From: Pseudomonadota bacterium
GTDB lineage: Bacteria; Pseudomonadota; Gammaproteobacteria; Burkholderiales; Sulfuriferulaceae
Assembly: GCA_021790625.1 (NCBI GenBank)
Contig: JAJYGL010000267.1
Location: forward strand, 1-7,141
DNA: 7,141 bases
Direction of reading: 5' to 3'
Below are positions 6,915 to 7,141 of the stretch, piece after piece. Positions within the stretch are counted from its first letter, which is position 1. Each line of letters opens with the position of its first letter. Both the position numbers and the translations under genes were made by a program. The notes beneath the pieces are model-generated. The model did not search any database. It had not been told where the DNA came from and worked only from the letters and a program-made list of their open reading frames with translations.

Positions 6915-6919
6915 AAGGA
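6915..6919 (+). promoter_or_regulatory. Ribosome binding site of mlaC
   Basis: AAGGA lies seven bases before the ATG at 6927 and supports that start. The nearby ATG at 6908 is in another frame and meets a stop within 15 codons. The 40 bp between the TolC-family stop and mlaC contain no terminator-like hairpin, so read-through in one operon is expected. Confidence 0.6.
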
Positions 6920-6926
6920 TTGGGAT

Positions 6927-7141
6927 ATGCTGCGTATTTTTTTGCGATGTAGTTATGTGTTTTTGTTTTTGCTGGCATTTTCTTCAGCCAGAGCCAGTGA
7001 TATTCCTCCCGACGTGCTGGTCAAGAATACGACCATGGAAGTTACCGGCATTCTCAAGCGCGATAAGGCGACATTTGCACAGGACAAACAAAAACTTTAC
7101 AGCATGATTGATGCCAAGGTGTTACCGCACTTTGATTTTGC
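6927..7141 (+). CDS. mlaC: MlaC, periplasmic phospholipid-binding carrier (5' part)
   Basis: The first 71 codons are present and the gene runs off the window. MlaC (Ttg2D/toluene-tolerance family) carries single phospholipids across the periplasm between the MlaA-porin complex in the outer membrane and MlaFEDB in the inner membrane. The visible part has a signal peptide with a long hydrophobic core (SYVFLFLLAFSS), a likely cleavage site near ARA|SD (about residues 22-24), and then the mature start DIPPDVLVKNTTMEVTGIL. The segment KLYSMIDAKVLPHFDF at the edge matches the conserved MlaC 'vlPhfDF' motif. It follows the TolC-family gene by 40 bp. MlaB, the STAS-domain subunit, would be expected just beyond the window. 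Confidence 0.9.
   Translation, partial: MLRIFLRCSYVFLFLLAFSSARASDIPPDVLVKNTTMEVTGILKRDKATFAQDKQKLYSMIDAKVLPHFDF

Overview
The window is about 7.1 kb of ordinary-looking bacterial chromosome of moderate GC content with tightly packed genes. The MlaFEDC-type genes, the protein sequence style and the gene packing suggest a Gram-negative proteobacterium, most likely a betaproteobacterium of the Nitrosomonadales/Gallionellaceae kind. That placement is an inference from sequence style, not a database match. I see no tRNA, rRNA, CRISPR array, insertion sequence or phage gene.

Layout: (1) Positions 1-1185, plus strand: the last codons of a probable upstream gene, then a class I glutamine-amidotransferase-like protein that has lost its catalytic Cys and His, then a small helical protein of unknown function. 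(2) Positions 1145-3104, minus strand: a two-gene unit, transcribed in the order luciferase-like flavin-dependent monooxygenase then NAD-dependent epimerase/dehydratase, separated by 4 bp. The epimerase gene and the small plus-strand gene converge and overlap tail to tail by 41 bp. (3) Positions 3105-3346: a divergent control region with a 12-bp tandem repeat array, a good sigma70-type promoter firing toward the plus strand, and a weaker candidate firing toward the minus strand. (4) Positions 3347-7141, plus strand: a phospholipid-transport operon, mlaF-mlaE-mlaD-(TolC-family gene)-mlaC, with mlaC cut by the window edge.

The last operon should make an inner-membrane ABC importer/exporter complex: MlaF is the ATPase, MlaE the permease and MlaD the membrane-anchored MCE lipid-binding ring. 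MlaC is the periplasmic lipid carrier. The mlaF/mlaE and mlaD/TolC junctions are ATGA stop-start overlaps, and mlaE/mlaD are 5 bp apart. The unusual point is a TolC-family outer-membrane channel gene between mlaD and mlaC, translationally coupled to mlaD. This raises the possibility that the MCE transporter works with a trans-envelope duct as well as, or instead of, the MlaC shuttle.

Start codons were re-examined. For mlaF (GTG, 3347), mlaD (ATG, 4968) and the monooxygenase (ATG, 3104) I prefer starts internal to the longest reading frame, for reasons given in each entry.
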